The notes below the pieces were generated by a model. The model was not told where the DNA came from and ran no database searches. It was given only the letters and a program-made list of their open reading frames with translations. A stretch of DNA of 64,000 nt from Fennellomyces sp. T-0311. Lineage: Eukaryota > Mucoromycota > Mucoromycetes > Mucorales > Lichtheimiaceae. Below are positions 10,545 through 21,886 of the stretch, piece by piece; the first letter of the stretch is position 1, and each line of letters starts with the position of its first letter. The position numbers and the translations under genes were made by a program. The DNA is taken from positions 310,001 to 374,000 of the forward strand of contig JALLLT010000024.1 in the NCBI GenBank assembly GCA_025266875.1, in the 5' to 3' direction.

Positions 10545-12094
10545 GGGTTACGAATTGGAAGGAGGGAAACTGGAAAAAGAATTCACGCTGTCTGTTGCCA
10601 GGTTTGCTCGTGCAACCATTTCCTGAAATGAAATTTACAACGCCGATGCACGCGTTCGTCAATGGACTCGACGCAGCGAGTTTTACGTCCAAGACAACAA
10701 AGGAATGGTACAAAGAGTGAGTCGAGGAACTCTTACAGAACCTCCTATAAACAACACTAGTAATTATCCAAGTGCTGCTGTACTTTTTTGCCAATTTATG
10801 TTCTAAACTCGTATATCACTACGTGATTAGAACGATTTGCATCAAGCGGTGCAGACCAGTTTCCGCCCCTGTTGCATCCGCTACGTCCCAATTTCGTCTG
10901 ACACACGCTCTTCCAATGGGTTACACCAATTCTCGAACCTGGAGACGAACAAACAACTGACATACTGATATGCAATAAGTACGTATGTGCTTTAAGGTAT
11001 ACAGTATTTCCAAAAAGTAATGTCGCTACCAGAAGGAATCAATGTCGTTCCAAAAATGGAAGTCGCTGTATAATTTATATTATAAAATTTGGGCCTTGGC
11101 GACATTGATTTCTTTGGGTAGCGACATTACTTTTTGGAAATACTGTATATGCTTAAGATTTATATTGAATATATAGTGGAGGAAGAATAACCATCCCGAT
11201 TTGAGTGGATATCAATACAAAAGCTATTACTCTTGGTGCAGGATCTAGATGAAGGCACTGGAGTTCTACATAATATGCAGTGACCAAGAGCGAAGCTTCT
11301 GTTTTAGAAACAATCAATCAATGCCAAAGCATCGACGACTTGCGTCATTACAATCAAGCCTTTTCGAATGGAATGACGTCTCACTTATCTGAGGGCAGCT
11401 GTCCAACCGTGCACAAATGCTATATCCGATAACTATACTACTATCAGTTGAATAATTAACCCATTAACATGAATCCAGCGTCAGAAAAATATGAATAAAC
11501 TAAGGAACTCGCACGTCTACTCCTATGATACGTAAGTGATATAAAGTCCTTCTCTTGCATTATCAAAGTTTAAGGTTCCGGTACGCGGTAAGTTGCCTTG
11601 TCACCAGCAATCCACAACTGCCTTGGTTGAGTACGTATATCATGTATAGAAGTATGTATTACTTATCTAGAATAGAACATCAAAAACCTATACTTGTGAT
11701 ACGTGTACTCTTTCTGATCTACAGTCCCCACCATTAATTAATAAAGTACATGGTGTCAAAACTCTCTTTTTTGACAAGTTCTGCATAATATAAGTTACAA
11801 ATCTGCAGAACGCTATCGCTTAAGGTATTGATTTTAATATTGCTTTTTTACTAACTATACTTGTTGCTATAAACCCCTTTTTTGTCAGCATTCCAAATCC
11901 TGGGGAAAGGAAGGGATGTCGATAAACACAAAAATGTTTACTCCCTAAAAAACATTTTGTGGTATACAATGCAATATGTACATTTTTATGGTGATAACGC
12001 GACTTTTGATGGATATAAAAACTTATAGAAACTCAATTTTTCTTTGGTTTTGTGAAAAAGTCTTTACGTATACGTACGAAAAAAGAAAGAAGTA
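10545..12094. other. Intergenic region with one MITE
   Basis: 1.55 kb between the AP-2 mu start and the repeat-protein gene. Apart from the MITE at 11002-11145 it is AT-rich, with no supported coding sequence. A TATAAAAA-like stretch near 12013-12020 could serve the downstream gene. Confidence 0.5.
11002..11145. mobile_element. 144-bp Tc1/mariner-type MITE
   Basis: Terminal inverted repeats of 29 bp are identical at both ends (start CAGTATTTCCAAAAAG), and similarity continues inward for about 18 more bases. TA flanks both ends, as expected for a Tc1/mariner target duplication. There is no coding capacity. The terminal and subterminal sequence resembles the ends of the mariner relic at 48456-50402, suggesting a common family. 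Confidence 0.88.
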
Positions 12095-12940
12095 ATGCGT
12101 GTTACGTCGTTTACTTTGCTTGCTTTTACTACCGCGTTTGTCGCAGGTGCCGTGGCTGCTCCAGCTGGTCAACAGTCCAAGGAAAAAGAACCCGTCTCTC
12201 AAGAAGATGTAGTCGATGTCATGCAAAGTTATATCAATAAGCAGCAGCAGCAAAGGCAACAACAGCAGCAGGCTCAGCAACAGTACCCACCTCAGCAGCA
12301 GTACCCACCTCAGCAGCAGTACCCACCTCAGCAGCAGTACCCACCTCAGCAGCAGTACCCACCTCAACAACAGTATCCGCCACAACAGCAGTACCCACCT
12401 CAACAACAGTACGCACCGCAGCAGTATCCTCAGCAGCAATATCCTCAATATCCTCAGCAGTATTATCCTCAGCAGTATTATCCGCCGCAGCAAACTTACC
12501 CTTATCAACAATACCCTCGGCAACAACAAGCCCAACCTAAACAACAAAAAGCTGTCGAGGAAGCACCCGCGGAAGAGGCACCATCTGCCGATTCTGAGGA
12601 AACATCAAGTCAGGACCAGGAAGAACAGCCAACGAAAGGTTCTGGTGGCGAAGATGAAGCAGCCCCTAGCGGCGGAGGAGAAGGACCTTCTATGGATGTT
12701 CTTGGCTCCTTGATCGGCGGTCTGGGTGGCGGCGGTGGCGGTAGTGGCTTGATGAAACGTGGACATGCCAGTGATGAACAAGATGGTGATCCCGAAGAAG
12801 AAAACACTGAAAACCGCGAAGGTGATGAAAATGAAAATAATCGTGGTGATGAAGAAGAGAACCATCATGAAAAGGAAGAAGGCGGAGGAGAGGAAGAACG
12901 AGGAGAAGAACGTGATGAGGATACCGGTAATGAAGCTTAG
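12095..12940 (+). CDS. Secreted Gln/Pro/Tyr-repeat protein with acidic tail
   Basis: A single-exon 281-residue protein. A signal peptide (about 1-22, ending AVAAPAG) directs secretion. After a short linker comes a low-complexity domain (about 48-150) built on QQYPP pentads and variants, which is prion-like in composition. Then follow an acidic/Ser region, a Gly-rich patch, and a dibasic KR (in LMKRGHA) that could be a Kex2 site. The last 60 residues are nearly all Glu, Asp, Asn, Gly and Arg. No enzymatic domain is visible. A cell-wall or matrix role is a guess from secretion and repeats. The repeat is coded by a near-perfect 15-bp DNA tandem repeat, so length polymorphism is likely. Confidence 0.85.
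   Translation: MRVTSFTLLAFTTAFVAGAVAAPAGQQSKEKEPVSQEDVVDVMQSYINKQQQQRQQQQQAQQQYPPQQQYPPQQQYPPQQQYPPQQQYPPQQQYPPQQQYPPQQQYAPQQYPQQQYPQYPQQYYPQQYYPPQQTYPYQQYPRQQQAQPKQQKAVEEAPAEEAPSADSEETSSQDQEEQPTKGSGGEDEAAPSGGGEGPSMDVLGSLIGGLGGGGGGSGLMKRGHASDEQDGDPEEENTENREGDENENNRGDEEENHHEKEEGGGEEERGEERDEDTGNEA
12279..12412 (+). repeat. 15-bp tandem repeat coding QQYPP
   Basis: About nine head-to-tail units of CAGCAGTACCCACCT with few changes lie in frame inside the secreted-protein gene. The first five units are nearly identical and later ones switch CAG/CAA codons, suggesting recent expansion at the 5' side. Confidence 0.9.
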
Positions 12941-13290
12941 AGATTATTACAACACCTATATACATGCAATGGTTTGCAGAGTTTCATCATTGGCATCAAC
13001 ATATCATTAGTTATTTAGTATTCCGTGCATAAAAGAAATATTCAATTCAAACTTTGATGTGTACCTTGCTTGAAACCGGATTCCTTGGAAAAGCCTAGCA
13101 CAGACCTGCATTCCTATGTACGGTCCGTGTCTCGTCATGGACCTGGATGCTCCGTACCTTAAAAAATATGACGGGTGCATCTCCATCATTTCTGCGAAAA
13201 CTCATTCCTCTCATCCTTTCAGCAATGTATACTAGCCCTGTTTTATTTACTGTGTATGGTATTTTAAAGAAACAAATCGATTTCTCGCTT
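12941..13290. other. Convergent intergenic spacer
   Basis: 350 bp between the stop of the repeat-protein gene and the stop of the acyl-CoA dehydrogenase gene, presumably both 3' UTRs. No feature is seen. Confidence 0.5.
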
Positions 13291-15372
13291 TTACAATCTA
13301 GCATTTGTGGGGAAGTACTTCATGGCTTGACGCACACCGAGATCGGCCATGATTTCCTCAGAGCCACCAAGAATGGCCTATTACAGTACATTAGTAAAAG
13401 AAAAGGAATGTTATAAAAAACATACCGCAAATTTGTAGGTACGCTGGAAGGTCTCGATGGTTCTACCCATACCAGTCTTGGTAATACCTCTACCACCAAA
13501 GATCTGGCATGCATCATCAGAAACGTTGTGAGCAACACGCGTAGCCTGGTATTTCAGCAAAGCAATGGGTCCAGCAAGCTTCTGCGATTGTTCGAGATAC
13601 GACATGTTACACATCTGGTAAGTGAGGTTCTCAAGCCAGTTTTGAACCGGTTCCAGTTGAGCAATCTAAATTACGTGCATTAGATCGGTTATGTAACCAA
13701 GTATTAAGAAAAAGACGTTTTTTACCATGGAGGCGAGCTTGTTGCGAATGACAGGTTGGTCAATCAAGCGCTTGCCGAACACTACATTGACATGTTAGAG
13801 CGAGAACTAACCTTTGAATGTTTAAGCCCACACATACCTTTACGTTGGTTAGCCCACTTGAAGCTGTGAACAAACAAGGAGGTCAATAACTATTAATAAA
13901 GTTTACCGTGATCCAAACAAACATACCATTCTAAATGATAAAAAAACAGGGTATGTTAGTATTTGTCATAGGTGACACAGCGTCTATGGCACATACCTTC
14001 AATGACAGCACGCGTAGAGCCGATGATTGAGCCGCAAATGTACCATCGCTCGTGGTTGAAGCTATCCAAGAAAAAGGTGTCAGTTTCTCACTAGAATGGA
14101 TTATTTGAAGGCACGATAACATTACTTGTACATGATGACTTGGAAACCCTTGCCTTCCTTGCCCAAAATGTTCTCGACAGGGACCTTGACATTCTCAAAA
14201 GTAATGTACGAAGTACCAGCAGCTGGCGAGTAGGAAGTCTTGATACCCTTCGTCTCAAGACCCTCACCGCGTTCAATGAAAAGCATCGTGATACCCTTTT
14301 CGGTGCGAACGGCAACGCTAAAGTAATCAGAAAAGGTGCCGTTTGTGATCCACTTCTTGACACCGTTGACGATAAAATGCTTGCCATCGGGAGTGCGGAC
14401 GGCAGTAGTACGAATGCGAGCAACATCGGAACCAGCATAAGGTTCGGTGATGGCAAGACAAATGCGCTTGCGACCCAACAGGACTTCGGGAACAACGCGC
14501 TCCTTCAAATGAGGAGGGCCAAAGTTGAAGACAGGAGGCAGACCAATGCTGTAACCCGAAGAAATGCCATCAACAAAGCCAGGAGCACCGACACGTGCGG
14601 TTTCCTCGTGAGCAATCATTTCATGGAAATAGTCAAACTCTTCAGGCTTGATGCCGCCGGGCAATTTCAATCCCTTCAACCAAGGTCCGGGGCCGATTTG
14701 CGATGCCAAAACACCTTCCTCACCCAAATGCTTGTACAAGTCAGCAGTAGGCACTTTGCCAAGATCTTCACTGATAATGGCTTCGGGCTATAACCGTCAA
14801 GTTGAGCACGTGTGTATGTGGGGTAAAAAGAAGATAACTTACCTTGACATCGGCGTAAATGGCACGGAGCGCCTTGCGGAATCGAGTATGGCTCTCACTG
14901 AAATTTTGCGGGGTAAGTCAGAAGTGCGTTTCCTCAAAAAAATAAAAAATATGGAATACGGTACGTCAAATAAGGACTCTTGAAGCCCATCCAGTAGCTG
15001 GGTTCGCCATAAGGGACGGTGGAAAGAGCACCAGGCTCGGGAACAGCGATTTGCGGCTTCTCATTCGAAATGGTACCAATCTTCAAACGAGGAGCATACT
15101 TCATGAGAACTTCCTGACGATGAAGACCGTAAAAGTCATCTGCAATCCACCATTAAATATAAACCTTTGTACTTCTTTTCCACAACGAATCCCCATGCAT
15201 TACCTGTCACGTCCTTGCCGCCAAATTCAAGCAGAAGCTGAGCACCGCCAGGATGCATGTCAGCAAAGTTGGTCACATCATAGACTTCAGAGTCAATAAT
15301 GATCCAGCAGTCGTTTTCAGAGGTGTGCTTAGCGACCTCTTCGCGTGTGAATACTTTCAGTTCTTTGGGCAT
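13291..15372 (-). CDS. Cytochrome b5-acyl-CoA dehydrogenase fusion
   Basis: Predicted 512 residues. Minus-strand exons: 15372-15204, 15139-14965, 14897-14843, 14787-14126, 14061-13997, 13930-13927, 13863-13838, 13781-13726, 13665-13426, 13377-13291. Residues about 5-80 are a cytochrome b5 domain with heme ligands H40 (HPGG) and H63 (YGLH). From about 115 on is an FAD-dependent acyl-CoA dehydrogenase fold: AITEPYAGSDVA, WITNG, and the ending FGGRGITKTGMG...GGSEEIM, whose Glu is the usual catalytic region. Such fusions are known in fungi; the heme domain probably passes electrons to or from the flavin, and the substrate is unknown. Exon 6 is a 4-nt micro-exon (AATG) required to keep IEECFKW in frame. 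Confidence 0.92.
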
Positions 15373-16899
15373 GAGTGGGGAATAGTGTTAACAGGAGTAA
15401 GAAAGACAAGAAGAAAGAAAGTCGGTCGACATGAACGTTACCACAGGAACAATGTCGTTGTGTAAGTGACATGTGAAATTTCTGGCGGAGATTTCGATGT
15501 TCTGGTGCGTGTGCTGCATGCTTTTGATCACACTGCTCCTTCCCCCCTTTAACTTTCGTCGCAGTTTTGCTACACTAGAAGTGACGCGTAGGTCTACAAT
15601 ACTGCATCATTGTTTGTGGTTGCAGTTGCTGCACATGCAGCATGCATTTTTTAAAATGATAATAACAGACCACTTTATAATAACGCTTATTCAGCAAATT
15701 GCACCCTGTGTGAAAAAAATAATATGTGCAGCCTCGACCTTTTTATTCTGCTAGGTATCCAACACATTGTTTTCTTTACATTATGTCTTTCGCGAGTATG
15801 TCAGTGGACGTTATTGTTAGAAATAAGTCATGTGGTATTGCTATCGTCACATTGCAGTATAAACGTGTGCTTGTTCCCTTTGATGGATGACGACACAACC
15901 GATCTTAAAGAGGGAACATTTACGGAACGTACCCGAGCAATATTTAGCTTTATTGATCCCCAAAATCTTTAACTATAAATATACACTGGGATAGAAATCA
16001 CCGGATAGCGAGCAAATTATGGTTTACACTCTTAATGAACATTGGGCATATGCAAGAGTGGTCCTTCATTTTAACAGTGCATTGAGATTCACAATAAGAG
16101 ACTCTTATACTCAAAGAGCGTGATGATACGTAGCCAGGTAATTGGTACACACCTGTGGCGCTGTCCGGGTAACCGTAGCACATCTTGGAAGTGTTGACAT
16201 ATGATTGTTTGTCTTCATGACAAACATCTCCGGGGTTAGGAACAAGCATTTGCCGATGATATGACATTACACAGAGGTCGACTCTATTTCTATCAATATT
16301 TGTGGCTAATATTGGCTAGAAAATTATCCTCCGGTAACGGCAGTGTATGCGCCTGCTGGGTTTCGTTCGATGTATGGTGACCCGATTGCATTTTGCTTAG
16401 AGAACGAGTGAGATATTAGCGCACGTACTTTAAAATACATAGTTGTGAGTCACTTTATAATAGATTGCAGGTGCGATGGTCACTCAATTTATAAGGATTA
16501 TATTTTGGTGGGATCGGCAGCAGCTAAGTCATACTTTGATAGAGGACATAAGTTGAGCATGTAAGCTCTGGTTGATGTGGAGTAGGTGGATTGAAAACTA
16601 TGTGGCTAAGGAGGCGCATACTGATGGTTTAAAATGTTACGCTATAACTGTATTTGGGTTACCTAGGAAAAATTTACCATTCTGCTCGAGCATCATGTAA
16701 GTCACAAATATAAAGGGTATATATTTCATAGATAACAACAAAGTATTTGCTTTTATTTTGCAAATAAAAGGGTAACACTACGGGCCAAAATTTATGAATG
16801 GGAATTTGTAGCTACATATTACAATGCAACTGTAGAAGCTGGGATATCCAGAAACTATTTTAGTTCTAAACAAAAAAGTATGAATAAGGGCTCAAACGT
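15373..16899. other. Gene-poor AT-rich region
   Basis: 1.5 kb between two minus-strand genes. It includes the upstream region of the b5-dehydrogenase gene (pyrimidine-rich leader near 15390-15420 on its strand). Only the doubtful Cys-rich frame at 15998-16267 stands out. Confidence 0.5.
15998..16267 (-). CDS. Doubtful Cys-containing small ORF
   Basis: An ATG-initiated 89-residue frame with six cysteines (including CHED, CESQC and CICP), but no signal peptide and no recognised family. It could be an exon of a small secreted-type protein whose leader exon lies upstream, or chance. Nothing in the flanks decides this. Confidence 0.22.
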   Translation of the reverse strand: MSYHRQMLVPNPGDVCHEDKQSYVNTSKMCYGYPDSATGVYQLPGYVSSRSLSIRVSYCESQCTVKMKDHSCICPMFIKSVNHNLLAIR

Positions 16900-18405
16900 T
16901 CAGCTAGAGCTAGTAAAGATTACCTTTGCAGCCATGGCAGCAGCATGATTACCAATGATCGTGTCCCAGTTAGCATCATCAGCACAGATAGCAAATTTGT
17001 CCAAGTCAGGGTTGCATGGCACAGCAATCTGCCAGAAGGTATCGGCAGCGAGACCTTCTTCAACAATAGCTTGCCATTCGGGGTACACAGTGGTGCGTTC
17101 TTCTGCTTCTTCCACACCATATTCCTCAAAAAGAACGGGTTTCTTGGCAGAGGCTTGAGCATCAGCGTGGTCCTATTGTTTTCAAACCAGTTTAGTAATA
17201 AGCATCAATGTACTATAGCGAGAGGATAGAATTATACCTTGACCCACTGGGTTCCCCATTCATTCGTCTTGGACCAATCACTCACGTACCTACGTTGTTA
17301 AATAATTGCATTAGCTCAACCGTTATTCAATCAGTAAGCGTTCTTTGTACGTACAAGTGGAAAGTGCCGAAATCAATGTTGGGCAAAGCAAGGGAGGCAT
17401 CAAAGTCCATACCGGTACCACCGTTGTACTCATAGCTACATGTCGAAATATATTAGTATATTTAGTCACGTATTGTGATTCAAAGGACGTACTCATCTTC
17501 ACCCGCATGATTGAAGAAACCTTCATCACCGACGGCAACCAAGTGGTTGCTATCAACAGACTTGATATGGGTGGATATTTCGTCGATCCAAGCGGTGGTG
17601 ACATCGGTACCGCACGAATCAGAGGTAGGGTAGGTACCGCTGCCAACGCATCTGGGTTCATTGGCAATCTCCCAAGCAAAGATGGTCTCATCCTCCTACG
17701 GCTATGGTCAGCAAAGGCCATCATAATTGCAAAGGGAAAAAAAGCACTTACGCTGTACTTCGTGCCAGTAAGCTCGTTGGTACGGTTGGCTACGTGCTCA
17801 ATGTATGACTTGAACGAACCAATAATATCCTTGTTGGTGTAAAAGTCATCGTGGTATTTACCACCGAAACTCTTGACATAATAATCCATACCACTAGAGA
17901 GCAAACTATGAGAATACACAATAATACAGTAACTTTTGCATAGTTACCCAAAGTCAGCCCAGTTGTTGGTCAAAGTCAAGATAACCTTGACATCGTTGGC
18001 TGCAGCCTGCTGCAACACGTAGTCCATGCGACCTAAACCGGTTTCAGCATCGTCATTGATCTTCATGGTTCCGGACTCGGCATCCCACTGTTGAAACCAG
18101 ACACTGTCGGTTCCCATGTTGAACAACCAAGTACGAACCACAGGGAGCTGAGCCTTGCTGACGGTTGAGAACAAGGTATCAACATCAGATTGGTCAGAGG
18201 TCATAAGATAGTCTATTGCCAAAAAAAAAACCAGTTTAGATCAATTATTCGCAAAAAAAAAGTACTTACAAGCATTTGTTCCGGCAAAAGCGAACGAGCT
18301 GTCACCCAAAGTGAATGAAGTACCACTGGTATCCACAAAGGCGGCAGAAATCAAAGAAGGAGCGACAAGAAGCGCAGAAGAAAGGAGAGAAAGGAACTTG
18401 ACCAT
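16900..18405 (-). CDS. Secreted GH5 endo-1,4-beta-mannanase
   Basis: Predicted 383 residues. Minus-strand exons: 18405-18270, 18212-17948, 17893-17752, 17695-17493, 17435-17355, 17289-17238, 17172-16900. A signal peptide (about 1-21) is followed by a GH5 TIM barrel. 'TWLFNMG' and 'LTLTNNWADFGG' are typical of subfamily GH5_7 mannanases. The acid/base is E194 in WEIANEPRC. The nucleophile is within LFEEYG (E309/E310). GTFHLY precedes the final exons. The enzyme would hydrolyse internal beta-1,4-mannosidic bonds in plant mannans outside the cell. The last seven residues after AAMAAK read through a possible splice donor, so the true C-terminus may differ. No carbohydrate-binding module is present. 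Confidence 0.92.
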
Positions 18406-18960
18406 GTTGATGATATCTCTTGCTGTTGATAATGTTGTTGATTGTGTCTCGAGATGATCCTATTTATATGCTTTTTTTTCCAAAGGATTAATCAAAGTTC
18501 ATCTTCAGCAAAATGTCAGTCGGCTACTGACAGCTCTACTCCTATGTGACACTTTCTCATCGGCTTACAAAATATTCCTCCCGAGCGGTATGAATGTTAC
18601 ACTTTGTCTATGCTCTAATAACTTAATTTGTGTATCTAAGCTCGATATTATACAGGAAAGTATATTATAAATTGGCACAGAATTTTACGTAAGATGCGTG
18701 TTAAACTATAACCGACAAGATTGCAGAATTATTCAGTCCGCTTCTTTAAACATGATGACGGACGCATCTTGCAGCCATCAGCTTTTGGTACCTGGAAGTA
18801 TAAGAATGAAATAATGGAAATTACGTTAATATAACAGATACAAGGGTATTATACTGTTTTGACATATTTGAATGAGCTATGTTTTAGTTCTAGAAAATAT
18901 TTCTATGTCGAAGCAGTGCCGCATGAGTTTTACAGAAAAAGATCTACATAATGCTATAAA
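18406..18960. other. Mannanase promoter and transposon flank
   Basis: On the minus strand a TATAAATA-like box lies at about 18462-18470, some 60 nt before the mannanase ATG. The rest is AT-rich and unannotated up to the transposon end at 18961. Confidence 0.4.
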
Positions 18961-19497
18961 CACTGCAAAAAATTTTGAGGGTGAAAAACGGTTAATAAAC
19001 GGTTAGCAGTCGTAACCGAATTTAAGGTGGTTAAATATAAGCCTTTTGACCAATTTTAACCGCTCCAGTCACCACCATTTAACCAAAAGTAACTAAAAGT
19101 AACCAATAGTCCTGACCGATATTCACCGATACCATATAGTGATTAACCACTTTTGACCGCTTTATTTTAACTCAAACTGGCGCCCTTTAACCAAAAGTAA
19201 CTATTTTTCACCATTTGACACCGCAGTAATAACCAAAATTGTTTATAAAAACGGATATCTTTATTGTATACTGGCATGGCTACAGGCACAGCCTACCACA
19301 AGCACCGTATTACATGAAGAGTATTCATATGCGGACATCTCTGGTTCAGCTAATTCCTATATGACTTTGAAGGTAGACTTTTGAACTAATTTGTGTATCA
19401 TTTGCATTCATCATAAACTGATAAAAAGAACATACTGAGTATCATTCGATAACTCATGTACATAAGGCTTACTTGTGATATCGTACCCAACAAACCC

Positions 19498-20295
19498 TTA
19501 GCGCTTTGATTTCTTCGTCCCTTTCGACTTCTTTGGTCGGTACTTCTTAGCTTCCGGGTGGTCACCATCCTTGTGCTTCTTGTGCTTCTTGGGTTTCTCA
19601 GTATCCACCTTGCGCTTTTTCTTACTTGCAGGCTGGAAGGAAGAATCTTGACTGTCGTCACCTTTGTTCAGTGGAGTAGCAGTAGCACTATGAAGATGAA
19701 AAATCAGTATCAGAATGATAAACAAAAAACATAGACATACCCTAACTCCTGGTTGCCGTCCGATTCACACTGTGTACTATACAATAAGAGTAGCAAGTGG
19801 GCACTACGAAGGTCATAAAAGAAGTGAAACAATACCTGTATACAACATTCGACTTACATCTAAATAATCAAATACTTAATGTCCGTTTATAACAGTGATG
19901 TATTCATACCTTTCCAATAGCTTTCTTGAACGGGGCACCGCTGCTGATTCGCCCTGACCACTCAAGTACTTTGCATTGTTACGCCAGCATTGTTGCACGA
20001 TATACTCCATCAGCAAGTTCTTTTCACAAAGAGTTAGGTCGATACCAACTTCTGTCTTGCAAGTTGCAACGATTTTTTTCTGCTTGATCCATCCGACTAT
20101 CGTGTTGTATGCTTTATCAACCTCGGGGTCAAAGGCAGTAAGCGTCGAATCACCGGTTTGGTTCATCTCGAACGCGATGAATTTCAAGACACTCGCCTTA
20201 TCCTTTTTTTGGGTACCGGTGCCACCTCTTTTCTGAACTGCCTTCCTGATTGTATGCTCATGTCGCCATTGGCCATTGTGTCGCTCCAGTTCCAC
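19498..20295 (-). CDS. Transposon-internal protein with basic C-terminus
   Basis: Exons 20295-19910, 19776-19741 and 19687-19498 join in frame to about 203 residues. The 5' end is uncertain: the frame opens with GTG and continues upstream through 'TPKWLPSVELERHNG', so a further exon is likely. The first part is mixed helical with no recognised motif. The last 60 residues are Lys-rich (KKKRKV-type NLS, KPKKHKKHKD) and end in KKSKR, suggesting nuclear or nucleic-acid binding. It lies wholly within the CACTG element and probably belongs to it. Function unknown. Confidence 0.5.
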
Positions 20296-20798
20296 TGAAG
20301 GCAGCCATTTTGGTGTTTAATTTGTTTAAACACGCTTGATTCAACTCCAAGAGTTGTTCAAGGGAGGCGCGGTCAGTATCATTTTCATTGCTTTGGAATA
20401 TATTAAATAAATTGGCATCATTAATATAGATTATAAAAACGATGCAATACCATGTTAATTGATAAAAGCTAAGGAGCAAAGTAAACAGGACTTGAAAAAA
20501 ATTTTAATGCGACCTTACTGGGTGTCCAAGTCCACAAAAGCACGTTAAAAAGATACGCTACTGCTGCAAACAATGGCTCAGTGACAAAAACTGGAAAAAG
20601 CATCGGAAAGAGTGCCACACGCAATCCAATAATGGCTCCATAAATTTGGATGAAACTACGATCGATGGTCAAGCTCAAAATCTCATAAGTACTGAACTTC
20701 AACCACGTAAACGGCGCTGCATTAACGATAGCTATTGGTAACTCGTGGATAATAGCACGTAAAGGCTTCCTTAACTTATTATATGTTACTAGTCATAA

Positions 20799-21219
20799 TA
20801 TACACACTGCTCCAAGTATTGATCCGACCAACAGTAACCACATACCCACTTATGACAATAGCGAAAGCAGTAAGGATGACAGCAACAGAGATGATGAGAG
20901 CAGTATTAGTAGAGATGGCAGTAGCAGCGACGATAAGAACAGTAGTAAGGAGGATGACAGCAGCGACGATGAAGATATTGACGATACAAACTTCGAAATC
21001 CTATCCAGACGAAATATTACAACAACAAAAAAAAAACCTGGTGATGGCATTCACGTATCAATCTCGTTGCCAACCAACAGTGAAATATCTTTTGCAACAG
21101 AAAAAGGCCTCGAGCTAATCATGCTGCTCAACGAAATGAATATCAGTTACATACCAGCTAATGATATCATTGAATGGATAAACAAGTACTTGGGAGATCC
21201 ACAATTCAGCCCAGATAAG
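20799..21219 (+). pseudogene. Acidic protein fragment, possible transposase N-terminus
   Basis: An open frame with a long Ser/Asp-rich acidic stretch (about 20850-21000) runs into a helical segment 'FATEKGLELIMLLNEMNISY' followed by a putative intron donor at 21220. An acidic linker followed by a short helical LLxExNIS-type block resembles the region just after the N-terminal finger of Tnp2/KDZ-type transposases. After the putative intron (acceptor near 21264) the frame stops within about 15 codons. No start codon is certain. It is best seen as a truncated element gene. Confidence 0.4.
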
Positions 21220-21886
21220 GTAAGACACACTTGGCTTTGTATGTTCGTTGATGATGATTTTGTAGAGTTCGGAAGGCTTCCCTCGCAGCTTTGTTGTATC
21301 CACAATATGATTATGGCTTATGCATCATTCACCCTTGTTCGCTTATTGACAACAGGTTACTTAATTTTCCGATCTGCAGCCACATCCCTGTACTTGACAT
21401 GCGTTCCTCATAATAATCTTGGGTATCCTAGTGAAACCCACATAACCCTAGTTAGCACAGCGGTTCATGTGCCTTACAAACATGTCAATGATTCAACCCC
21501 TCGAGTATAAACTTTTATTATTTAAAGTGATGATTCAACATACGAAATAAATCAGTCATTGCTTGAGTCTCGTCTTTACCAATTGTTGAACATCACAAGT
21601 TTCAAGCGAAGCAGTGCACTTTGATAGTATAGTGTTGTAATAAATGGGTATAAGAAAGAAAGATGGATGTGCATATACTAAAACGTAGCAGCATAACAAC
21701 GATGGTTACTAAGGGTTAATCTGGGTGATTAGTAGTTACAGGGATTAACATATTTTAACCATGTTTAACCAAATTTTGAGAAATAACATTCACCAAAAAA
21801 AAATTGTTAAATTTGGTCATTTGGTAACCAACAATAACCAGACTTAACCAATCTGAGTTTCGTCTAACCGAAAATTATTTGCAGTG

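Larger units (their letters stand above)
18961..21886. mobile_element. 2.93-kb CACTG-terminated DNA transposon (CACTA/EnSpm-like or KDZ)
   Basis: The ends read CACTGCAAAAAATTTT on the left and the inverse of CACTGCAAATAATTTT on the right, with AAA flanking both as a possible 3-bp duplication. Just inside both ends are clusters of short motifs (AACCAAAAGTAAC, GTTAACC, GGTTAATAA and variants) within about 270 bp, like the subterminal repeats of CACTA elements. Inside are a spliced minus-strand frame (19498-20295) and a plus-strand acidic frame (20799-21219). No complete transposase is visible, so the copy is probably nonautonomous. The superfamily is inferred from ends only. Confidence 0.7.

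Noticed and set aside
12023..12547. Long minus-strand Leu/Arg repeat frame
   Set aside because: It is antisense to the QQYPP repeat gene; the periodic composition is produced by the 15-bp DNA repeat.
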